Assembly: GCA_002694945.1 (NCBI GenBank)
Contig: NZNP01000120.1
Coordinates: forward strand, 6,813 to 14,107
DNA: 7,295 nucleotides
Reading direction: 5' to 3'
Origin: Gammaproteobacteria bacterium
GTDB taxonomy: Bacteria > Pseudomonadota > Gammaproteobacteria > Pseudomonadales > Azotimanducaceae
Below are positions 1 through 6,194 of the stretch, in pieces. A program made the position numbers and the translations under genes. The notes under the pieces are model-generated. The model ran no database searches, was not told where the DNA came from, and saw only the letters and a list, made by a program, of their open reading frames with translations. Each line of letters opens with the position of its first letter. The first letter of the stretch is position 1.

Positions 1-18
1 GGTCAAGCATGATATTCT

Positions 19-1464
19 GTGAGTGAAATTTATTTTAGCGAAATGATGGAAAACGAATCTGCGGCTACTCAACTTGAAGCGATGCGTCAAGGTGATCTCA
101 AATCGGCGACTCTGGTCGAAAGTTCGCTGGCCAGGATTAGCGAGATTAATCCAACTTTCAACGCGGTAGTAACTCTAGTTGAAACTCGTGCTCGAGAAGA
201 AGCCGAGTACTGGGACCAAGCACGAATGAGAGGGCATAATCTACCGCCGCTCGCGGGACTTCCTGTTCTCATCAAAGACAATCAAAGGACGCAGGGCGTG
301 CGCACGACATTGGGTAGTGTTCGTTACCTTAATGATTTTCCGTTGGAAGACGCTGGGATCGTTGCTAGATTGCGTGCGGCTGGCGCTATAGTCATAGGTA
401 AAACAAATATCCCAGAGTACAGTGTTGGAGCGAACACGATTAATCCGGTGTTTGGAGCGACAGGCAATCCATTTGACCCATCAATGACTTGTGGGGGCAG
501 CAGTGGTGGGTCAGCAGTCGCGGTCGCTCTAAATATGACAAAAATGGCGACAGGTTCAGATCATGGAGGTAGTTTACGAATTCCTTCTTGTTACTGTGGT
601 GTCGTAGGCTTTCGAGCGACACCGGGCGTAGTGCCAAATGAAGAAAGACGAACTCCATCGACTCACTACAGCCTGCAAGGACCAATAGCACAAAATGTAG
701 CGGATGTTAGCCTCATGTTGTCTGTGATTGCAGGCCGAGATCATGGTGGTGATCGTGACCCCATGGCTTTTCCACTCGATGCACAGGCATTCAGAAAACT
801 GAGTGAGATTAATGTAGGACAACTTAAAGTCGCTGTCAGTGTAGATCTTGGAGGGCTCCTTGTATCGCGCGATACAAGGAGCCTTTTTCTCGATCGAATG
901 GAAAAAATGAGATCTCTTTTTGCTGTTTGTGATTGGCATGATATTGATCTAACAGAAGCCCCCGGGGTGGATTGGCACCTGAGGCAGGATGTTTTTGTTT
1001 CCCAATATTTTGAGGAAGCTGGTAGTTGGGAAGAAGATTTCAGTCGAAATATCCAGCAGACTTATCAGGCCGCCATGCAGACACCTATGAAGGCTATTGC
1101 TGAAGCTAGGTATCGTCAATTGCAGCTTATCCAGCGATGTGACGAGCTTTTCGCTGATTATGATTTATTAATAGTGCCTGGCGTTGGAGTGCAGCCATTT
1201 CCGTGGAAATTGAACCATCCTGAAACCATAGACGGCGCCGTAATCGATAACTATATGTCATGGTTGCATTTGACTTCGAGCTTGACGGTGGTTGGACTGC
1301 CAGTTTTGACGATACCCTTGGGTTTAGATACCGGTGGTTTGCCTTTCGGGGTGCAATTGGTGGGGCCACGATATAGAGATCACCGACTCCTCTCCATCGG
1401 TAAGGCGGTTGAGCAGGCCTGCGCCCTTGATGAGGTATTGAGTCGCCCGATTTCCTCAGTCTAA
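19..1464 (+). CDS. Amidase-signature family hydrolase
   Basis: This is a cytosolic amide hydrolase of the amidase signature family, which cleaves C-N amide bonds with a Ser-cisSer-Lys triad. The triad is visible: Lys86 in LPVLIKDN, Ser161 in the GGSSGGSA glycine/serine loop, and the nucleophile Ser185 in GSDHGGSLRIP. The 75 and 24 residue spacings match those known for fatty acid amide hydrolase. The C-terminal GLPVLTIPLG and GLPFGVQLVGPRYRDHRLL stretches are also family hallmarks. At 481 residues the length is normal, and no signal peptide is seen. The GTG at 19 gives the longest frame. ATG codons at 43 and 46 are credible alternatives, because family similarity begins near residue 10 and no start has a strong ribosome binding site. 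It is not specifically GatA: no gatB or gatC lies downstream. The substrate is unknown. A terminator-like palindrome lies inside the frame at 854-888, but the protein there (DLGGLLVSRDTRSLF) still looks family-like. Confidence 0.93.
   Translation: MSEIYFSEMMENESAATQLEAMRQGDLKSATLVESSLARISEINPTFNAVVTLVETRAREEAEYWDQARMRGHNLPPLAGLPVLIKDNQRTQGVRTTLGSVRYLNDFPLEDAGIVARLRAAGAIVIGKTNIPEYSVGANTINPVFGATGNPFDPSMTCGGSSGGSAVAVALNMTKMATGSDHGGSLRIPSCYCGVVGFRATPGVVPNEERRTPSTHYSLQGPIAQNVADVSLMLSVIAGRDHGGDRDPMAFPLDAQAFRKLSEINVGQLKVAVSVDLGGLLVSRDTRSLFLDRMEKMRSLFAVCDWHDIDLTEAPGVDWHLRQDVFVSQYFEEAGSWEEDFSRNIQQTYQAAMQTPMKAIAEARYRQLQLIQRCDELFADYDLLIVPGVGVQPFPWKLNHPETIDGAVIDNYMSWLHLTSSLTVVGLPVLTIPLGLDTGGLPFGVQLVGPRYRDHRLLSIGKAVEQACALDEVLSRPISSV
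854..888 (+). terminator. Terminator-like perfect palindrome inside amidase gene
   Basis: Bases 854-868 (GGCTCCTTGTATCGC) are followed directly by their exact reverse complement at 869-883, then five T's at 884-888. As RNA this folds into a 13-bp stem with a GCGC loop and a short U tract, the form of an intrinsic terminator acting on plus-strand transcripts. It lies wholly inside an intact amidase reading frame, about 580 bases before its stop. The structure is directly visible. Its action as a terminator, attenuator or protein-binding site is inference, and active translation would probably suppress the hairpin. Confidence 0.5.
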
Positions 1465-1553
1465 TATTCCTTATACTATCTCGGCATGGGACCTCGGTGA
1501 GGTAATCAAGTGCAAGCTGTAAAGGTGCAAAGCATCGAGGTAAGATCCTCCCG
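1465..1553 (+). promoter_or_regulatory. Leader of nucleoside hydrolase gene with competing hairpins
   Basis: This is the only sizeable gap in the plus-strand gene set. The likely ribosome binding site is GAGGT at 1537-1541, 12 bases before the ATG, which is a little long. ACCTCGGTG (1491-1499) can pair with CATCGAGGT (1533-1541) over nine positions with one G-U wobble, covering that site. Alternatively ACCTC (1491-1495) pairs with the adjacent GAGGT (1499-1503), which would free it. GAGG (1537-1540) can also pair with CCTC (1547-1550). A TATACT at 1472-1477 resembles a -10 box but has no good -35 partner, so a local promoter is possible and not shown. No riboswitch family is recognised. Confidence 0.35.
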
Positions 1554-2555
1554 ATGGCGAAAAAAACTCTACTGCTAATAATTGTATGGTTTCTACCGGA
1601 TCTGGCTGGAGCAGCTGAAAAGGTATTGATCGACACTGATCCAGGCGTAGATGATGCCCAGGCGGTGTTTTTTGCTTTGGCGTCAGAAGATCTCGAGGTT
1701 GTTGGTCTGACGACAATATTTGGCAATGTGGAGACCGCCCTCGCGACCCGTAATGCGCTTAGACTTATAGAGATTGCGGACTTACAGATACCGGTTGCAG
1801 AGGGTGCAGTTAAACCGCTCTATTCAAAGAAATTGGCTACTCCAGATTTTGTACACGGCAAAGACGGATTCGGCGAAATAAATATGCCTGAGGTAGATCG
1901 GCAACCCCTTCAGGAGAGCGCAGCTGAATTTATTGTTAGGACGGTGATGCGCAGTCCTGGTGAGATAACCCTAGTTGTTCTAGGCCCAATGACCAACATA
2001 GCGCTTGCCTTGGCCTTAGAACCAAATTTGTCAAAGAGTGTTCGCCGAGTGGTTGCTATGGGTGGTGTGCTCTCTGTTATGGGTAATGTTTCGCCGGTTG
2101 CGTCAGCTAATATTTTAGGTGATGCACACGCTGCTGACATAGTTTTGGGAACGGATTGGGACGTCACACTTGTCCCTGCTGATACTACACGACAGGTGAA
2201 AGTTACTGATGCTTGGCTTGATGAAGTCGGCAGGAGCGGAACATTTGGGAGATTTATTTCCAAAAGCAGCGTTTTTTACCGAGATTTTTATCGATCAACT
2301 GGTGTCTCTGATGGCTTTTATAACCACGATCCAACGGCGATGGCATATCTTGTAGAACCTGCGCTCTTTCAAACTGAGAAACGCGCCATCAGGGTGGTGA
2401 CAGATGGCATTAGTATTGGTGACGTTATCGCGGCAAAGTCAGTTCACTATGATGCTCCTGGTCCTTGGTATGGGCTGCCATTGGCAACAATTACGACAAA
2501 GGTTGATAGTGCTGGCGTAATGGATCTCATCAAAGAAACACTCGCTGGACACTGA
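1554..2555 (+). CDS. Exported inosine-uridine-type nucleoside hydrolase
   Basis: This belongs to the calcium-dependent nucleoside hydrolase (IUNH) family, whose members split the N-glycosidic bond of ribonucleosides into base and ribose. Residues 1-20 form a signal peptide (KK, hydrophobic core, then LAGA before AEKVLID), so the mature enzyme should be periplasmic. The metal site is intact: DTDPGVDD at 27-34, Thr147 in GPMTNIA, and His258-Asp259 in NHDPTAM, where the histidine is the usual acid candidate. VHGKDGFGE at 100-108 is also typical. The segment normally reading AEFN, whose Glu and Asn contact ribose, is ASAN at 183-186, so the ribose-contacting Glu and the Phe are replaced by Ser and Ala. 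This suggests altered specificity. At 333 residues the length is normal for the family plus a signal peptide. The stop is six bases before the TRAP small permease gene, implying cotranscription. Family assignment is firm; the substrate is open. Confidence 0.93.
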   Translation: MAKKTLLLIIVWFLPDLAGAAEKVLIDTDPGVDDAQAVFFALASEDLEVVGLTTIFGNVETALATRNALRLIEIADLQIPVAEGAVKPLYSKKLATPDFVHGKDGFGEINMPEVDRQPLQESAAEFIVRTVMRSPGEITLVVLGPMTNIALALALEPNLSKSVRRVVAMGGVLSVMGNVSPVASANILGDAHAADIVLGTDWDVTLVPADTTRQVKVTDAWLDEVGRSGTFGRFISKSSVFYRDFYRSTGVSDGFYNHDPTAMAYLVEPALFQTEKRAIRVVTDGISIGDVIAAKSVHYDAPGPWYGLPLATITTKVDSAGVMDLIKETLAGH

Positions 2556-2561
2556 TCGGCA

Positions 2562-3104
2562 ATGCTGCACAGTGGTCTCGATAAACTGTCAGCTTTAAAT
2601 GAATTTATATGTAAAGTTACTCGAAATCTCGCCGGGCTGACATTAATCATGATGGTTTTCATCGTGATGTTGCAGATTGTCTGCCGATACATTCTTAATG
2701 ACTCACCGGCTTGGACAGAAGAAGTAGCACGGACGATGATGGTCTGGACGGCTTTTTTGGTCGCTCCTTGGGCTTATCGCGAAGGACTTAACGTCCGAAT
2801 TGGATTCTTTGCCGATGAACTGCCTAGTAGGCAGCGAAAATTTCTAAATCTTGTGATCAATTTCTTGATCTGTTGGATACTCTTGGTATTTCTTGTTGAG
2901 AGCTTCGGCTTCTGGTCGAGAGGCTTGATAATCCAAGCAAATAGTCTGCCGATAAAGGTTGCCTGGTTTTACGCCATTTTACCGGTCGCTTTAACTCTTT
3001 TGCTTTTTGTAAGCGTTGAGTTAATTGCCAGCACTTTGCTGTTGGCTGCAGATCCGACTTCGGATGGACGTTCGACTGTGCTGAAAGACTCCGAGGATCT
3101 TTAG
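2562..3104 (+). CDS. TRAP transporter small permease (DctQ family)
   Basis: This is the small inner-membrane subunit of a tripartite ATP-independent periplasmic transporter, which partners the large permease to move solutes on an ion gradient. Four hydrophobic segments lie near residues 22-44, 55-73, 96-118 and 134-161, the expected DctQ topology. The family signature is clear: LQIVCRYILNDSPAWTEEVAR at about 37-57, with the QxxxRY and WxEE elements, followed by REGLNVRIGFF. The length of 180 residues is normal. The ATG lies six bases after the nucleoside hydrolase stop with no good ribosome binding site, so translation is probably coupled. The stop is two bases before the large permease start. 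Confidence 0.93.
   Translation: MLHSGLDKLSALNEFICKVTRNLAGLTLIMMVFIVMLQIVCRYILNDSPAWTEEVARTMMVWTAFLVAPWAYREGLNVRIGFFADELPSRQRKFLNLVINFLICWILLVFLVESFGFWSRGLIIQANSLPIKVAWFYAILPVALTLLLFVSVELIASTLLLAADPTSDGRSTVLKDSEDL
3093..3097 (+). promoter_or_regulatory. Ribosome binding site of TRAP large permease
   Basis: GAGGA lies nine bases before the ATG at 3107 and within the last codons of the small permease gene. It supports that start and coupled expression of the two permease subunits. Confidence 0.65.
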
Positions 3105-3106
3105 CG

Positions 3107-4393
3107 ATGACTTTCGGTTACATCTGGTTGCTTATTCTGCTTTTCGTAGCGGGGATGCCAGTTGTTTTTGCGCTTCTTGTTGCGCCTGGTCTCAGTCTGT
3201 TACTTGATGGCGAGATCGTTTTTCATAAGGCGTTGTTGTCGCGATTGTATAACGGTATGGATTCTTTTCCGTTGATGGCACTGCCTTTTTTCGTGCTTGC
3301 GGGTCAGCTGATGAATGCTGGTGGAATTACCCGTTCGATCGTTGATTTTAGTCAGTCCATGATTGGTCATGTTCGCGGTGGACTTGCCCAGGTCAATGTA
3401 TGTTCGTCTCTTCTCTTTGCAGGATTGTCGGGCTCTGCCGTTGCTGATGCTTCCGCGTTGGGTAAAATTTTTGTGCCAGCTATGACGCAAGCTGGATACA
3501 GCAGATCTTTTGCGGCGGCGATTACCGCGGCCTCGGCGGTCATTGGTCCCATTCTGCCGCCATCCGGGATTATGATTCTTTATGCTTACATCATGAATGT
3601 TTCTGTGGCGGGTCTTTTTGCTGCCGGCATCGTGCCTGGATTGCTGATTGCGATCGGATTAATGCTGATGGCCTATTACCTCGCGGTAAATCGTGGCTAT
3701 CCTGTCACAGGATTGAAAGCAACTTGGCCAGAGCGATCTAGTGCGTTTCGATCAGCGCTTCCGGCGCTATGTACTCCGATTATTTTATTGGGTGGTATAT
3801 TGAGCGGACTCTTTACCCCGACGGAGGCTGCGGCTGTCGCAGTCTTCTACGCGCTCGTTGTTACTCTACTTGTCATGCGCACCCTTAAGGTGAGTGCGCT
3901 GCTGCCAGTATTCGTCGACTCTGCGGTTCAGTCAGGTGTCATATTGTTGCTAGTTGGAGCCTCTGTTTCCCTTGCCTGGATGATCACCGTGTCTGGCCTT
4001 GGCGGTCTGTTAACAGAGTCCATGATGACTTTGACGGACAATGTACTTTTACTGTTGCTCTTATTGAATTTATTGCTCTTGCTTGTAGGTATGTTCCTGG
4101 ACGCGGGTCCTGCCGTGTTGGTGCTTGGCCCCTTACTCGCGCCAATGTTCATAGAGATGGGTATTGATCCCATGCACTTTGCAGTCGTTATGTGCGTCAA
4201 CGTTACTGTTGGTTTGGCAACGCCACCTATGGGGCTCGTTCTATTTGTTAGTGCCTCAGTTTCGGGACAACGGGTTGAGACGATTGCAAGGGATATGTTG
4301 CCTTTCCTTGCGGTTGAGATCCTTGTAATTTTTCTTATTACCTATTTCCCGTCTCTCTCCTTAACGTTACCACGATGGTTAGGTTACGCTTAA
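3107..4393 (+). CDS. TRAP transporter large permease (DctM family)
   Basis: This is the large transport subunit of the TRAP system, an inner-membrane protein that carries the solute pathway and cation coupling. At 428 residues it has the usual DctM length and is hydrophobic throughout. Family motifs appear in order: GLSGSAVADASALG (106-119), GPILPPSG (147-154), GLFTPTEAAAVAVFYAL (234-250), FLDAGPAVLVLGPLLAP (330-346) and GLATPPMGLVLFV (369-381). A leucine-rich membrane segment at about 313-326 is near-pure Leu but plausible as a helix. The separate small permease gene two bases upstream shows that this is an unfused Q-M pair. The binding protein gene begins ten bases after its stop. Confidence 0.95.
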   Translation: MTFGYIWLLILLFVAGMPVVFALLVAPGLSLLLDGEIVFHKALLSRLYNGMDSFPLMALPFFVLAGQLMNAGGITRSIVDFSQSMIGHVRGGLAQVNVCSSLLFAGLSGSAVADASALGKIFVPAMTQAGYSRSFAAAITAASAVIGPILPPSGIMILYAYIMNVSVAGLFAAGIVPGLLIAIGLMLMAYYLAVNRGYPVTGLKATWPERSSAFRSALPALCTPIILLGGILSGLFTPTEAAAVAVFYALVVTLLVMRTLKVSALLPVFVDSAVQSGVILLLVGASVSLAWMITVSGLGGLLTESMMTLTDNVLLLLLLLNLLLLLVGMFLDAGPAVLVLGPLLAPMFIEMGIDPMHFAVVMCVNVTVGLATPPMGLVLFVSASVSGQRVETIARDMLPFLAVEILVIFLITYFPSLSLTLPRWLGYA

Positions 4394-4395
4394 GG
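4392..4395 (+). promoter_or_regulatory. Probable ribosome binding site of TRAP binding protein
   Basis: AAGG overlaps the stop codon of the large permease gene and is eight bases before the ATG at 4404. It is modest in strength, but it is the only candidate in the ten-base gap and supports that start. Confidence 0.45.
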
Positions 4396-4403
4396 TTGCT
4401 TAG

Positions 4404-5450
4404 ATGAGTCGTCGCCCGATGATTTTAGGCTTATTTTTGCTGCTTGCTCTAGGTAGCTTGGTTGGATTGATGTTCTCTGGATCAGGTTTAAAGCCTGAAC
4501 ATACTATAAGAATTGCGATGTTAGGGTCCGTTAATGATGAAGACTATGACGGTGCGATGGCCTTCAAGGAATACGTTGAGAGAACCACAAGCAATCGATT
4601 AAAAGTGGAGCTCTATCCATCAGGACAATTTTGCGCCAGCGAAAGAGAATGTCTTGAAGGCCTTCAGTCCGGAGTCCTTCAAGTCTTCATGTTTACGACA
4701 GGCGGGTTCGGCAGTGTTTATGGGCCGGGTCAAGTTCTGGACCTGCCTTACTCTTTTCGTAATGACGCTATCGCAGAGTGCGTACTGGACGGACCGCTCG
4801 TGGCAGAACTCGGCGATACTATTCGAAAGGCCGGAGTAGGCCTAAGATTCATGACTGCATCGAATACTGGTGGCTGGCGTAACTTTGCGACGACGGACCG
4901 ACCTATAAGATCGCCAAAAGATATTCGCAACTTAAAGATAAGAACTATCACCGCGCCCTTGCAACAAGAATTGGTTAGCCAATTAGGCGGAAATCCAACC
5001 CCTGTGTCTTGGCCTGAAGTTTATACGGCGCTTGCTACAGGAGTAGTCAACGGAACAAAAAATGGTATTCATGACATAGTGAGCATGCAACTGCATGAGC
5101 AAATCAAATTCGTTACTCTTGATGGCCATGCTTACATGGGTGGTCTTTGGTGGTTCTCCGAAACAAGTTGGCTTACTTTGTCAGTTAATGAACAAGAAGT
5201 TGTTCGGGAGGGTTTTCGGCGGCTTAGGGAAGTAACTCGTTCGGCAATCAAACGTTGGGAAGCCGACTCCTATGAGACCTTCGAAAAGTCGGGAGGCGAG
5301 CTGATACGACTTGATAGAGCCGTCAAAGATGAATTCAGACTAGGAGTCAGTGGGGTTAGAGACTGGTATCGAAGGACTTATGGTGATCATTGGCTCAATA
5401 AATTAGATATAGCTCTTGAAGATTGCGAGAAGCTTATATCGCAAAAGTAA
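4404..5450 (+). CDS. TRAP transporter periplasmic binding protein (DctP family)
   Basis: This is the extracytoplasmic solute receptor that delivers substrate to the membrane subunits encoded just upstream. It has a basic N terminus and a hydrophobic segment at about 6-24 for export. No clean AxA cleavage site follows, so membrane retention is possible. Family landmarks include LYPSGQF (70-76), the stretch LKIRTITAP (177-185) containing Arg180, which by family precedent pairs with the substrate carboxylate, and WPEVYTALATGVVNGTKNG (203-221). The last part usually reads DGQEN; NGTKN here is a deviation near the ligand pocket. Cys77 and Cys83 are close enough for a possible disulfide. The length of 348 residues is normal. 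Its position after both permease genes differs from the classic P-Q-M order. The most likely substrate class is a carboxylate; its identity cannot be read. Confidence 0.92.
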   Translation: MSRRPMILGLFLLLALGSLVGLMFSGSGLKPEHTIRIAMLGSVNDEDYDGAMAFKEYVERTTSNRLKVELYPSGQFCASERECLEGLQSGVLQVFMFTTGGFGSVYGPGQVLDLPYSFRNDAIAECVLDGPLVAELGDTIRKAGVGLRFMTASNTGGWRNFATTDRPIRSPKDIRNLKIRTITAPLQQELVSQLGGNPTPVSWPEVYTALATGVVNGTKNGIHDIVSMQLHEQIKFVTLDGHAYMGGLWWFSETSWLTLSVNEQEVVREGFRRLREVTRSAIKRWEADSYETFEKSGGELIRLDRAVKDEFRLGVSGVRDWYRRTYGDHWLNKLDIALEDCEKLISQK

Positions 5451-5619
5451 CGGAGCTGGGCGCTATTGATTCAAGATTGATAAGGTGTATTTGTCAGTAT
5501 AGAAGGGGTTGCGACCGATTAATTTAACAGACCATTTGTCACGAAATTCTCCAGGATAGTGCGCTGCGGCCCAGGAAAACATTAAAAGGTTGTCTCTGAT
5601 CCTTAAATTGGTATTTAAG
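5451..5619. other. Convergent intergenic region
   Basis: This 169-base gap lies between the TRAP binding protein gene and the convergent small exported-protein gene. I see no coding frame of note and no canonical terminator for either direction. The one clear structure is CTTAAAT (5602-5608) with its reverse complement ATTTAAG (5613-5619) around a TGGT loop, directly after the minus-strand stop. It is AT-rich and lacks a T tract on either strand, so it is at best a weak transcript-end hairpin. Confidence 0.5.
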
Positions 5620-6066
5620 CTAATTGCTGCTCGCTGCCTTTTTATCTGGTAAGCCCTCCGGGGACAGATACACGCGCTGAATCTCAGCCATACTTGCGAG
5701 AATTATATCCGCTTGGGCTCTCGTTAAACCGTACTGAGCGCTGTCCTTCAAACGAGCGAAGGCGATCATTAATTCGCTTTTATACTTTTCTACGCACTTC
5801 TCCCAGCGCTTCTGTTTTCTCTCGTAACGTTTTATTGTGTGGGAGTCCACGTCCGTCATAGATCCCGCTCCCTCCATGAAATCCGACCCGCCGCCATCCA
5901 CTAAGTTTGCCGCCTTAACAATTAGCTTGGGTTTGGAGCACTCGTTCACGGGCAATTCCCATTTAAGAGCCTGATCTACCTCGGGATGAACGCTATTCGC
6001 CTCTGCAGATTTACCGAATGAGGATAAAGCTAAAAGGCAAGCGAAAGTGGTTGTTATAATTTTCAT
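5620..6066 (-). CDS. Small exported protein of unknown function
   Basis: I cannot name the family. The 148-residue product begins with a clear signal peptide (MKII, hydrophobic core, then AEA near residue 23 before NSVHPEV), so it should be periplasmic or exported. The mature part has exactly two cysteines: Cys43 in VNECSKP and Cys91 in WEKCVEK, which could form one disulfide. A glycine-rich turn lies at 58-68. A strongly charged, probably helical stretch follows at about 76-97 (IKRYERKQKRWEKC), then an amphipathic segment to about 132. Upstream there is no strong ribosome binding site, only an A-rich stretch before the ATG. The signal peptide and the sensible composition argue that it is a real gene. 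It is transcribed in the same direction as the receptor gene but is separated from it by that gene's terminator, so it probably has its own promoter. Confidence 0.75.
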   Translation of the reverse strand: MKIITTTFACLLALSSFGKSAEANSVHPEVDQALKWELPVNECSKPKLIVKAANLVDGGGSDFMEGAGSMTDVDSHTIKRYERKQKRWEKCVEKYKSELMIAFARLKDSAQYGLTRAQADIILASMAEIQRVYLSPEGLPDKKAASSN

Positions 6067-6140
6067 CGATTTTTTAGAATCGGTCGAAACCCTAAGCTTA
6101 ATTGCTTCGCAGGCTTTTGAAAACCAAATAACTTCTCCGA

Positions 6141-6173
6141 TAAAAAGGAACGGGCGCGATTGCGCCCGTTCCT
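6141..6173 (-). terminator. Intrinsic terminator of the TonB-dependent receptor gene
   Basis: AGGAACGGGCGC (6146-6157) and its exact reverse complement (6162-6173) form a 12-bp GC-rich stem with a four-base loop. Read on the minus strand, the stem is followed by a run of five T's (plus-strand A's at 6142-6146). It lies about 20 bases past the receptor stop codon, the classic rho-independent arrangement. On the plus strand no T tract follows, so it acts in one direction. Confidence 0.9.
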
Positions 6174-6194
6174 AGTATCATCGTCAAACAGAGT

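Noticed and set aside
1..26. Tail of an upstream gene ending at TGA 10-12 or TGA 24-26
   Set aside because: Too few bases are present to show coding in either frame. It is possible but unsupported.
574..939. A 121-codon minus-strand frame inside the amidase gene
   Set aside because: It is antisense to conserved amidase motifs including the nucleophile region, and its translation has no family-like pattern.
1127..1726. A 199-codon open frame on the minus strand across the end of the amidase and start of the nucleoside hydrolase
   Set aside because: It lies opposite two well-supported genes, its translation is rich in Arg, Ser and Pro with no recognisable domain, and it is explained as a shadow frame.
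4043..4084. Near-pure leucine run in the large permease
   Set aside because: It uses mixed Leu codons rather than a tandem repeat and fits a transmembrane helix in a family rich in leucine.
6067..6082. Small inverted repeat CGATT/AATCG just upstream of the small exported-protein gene
   Set aside because: A five-base stem with an AT-rich loop is expected by chance, and no matching second site supports an operator.
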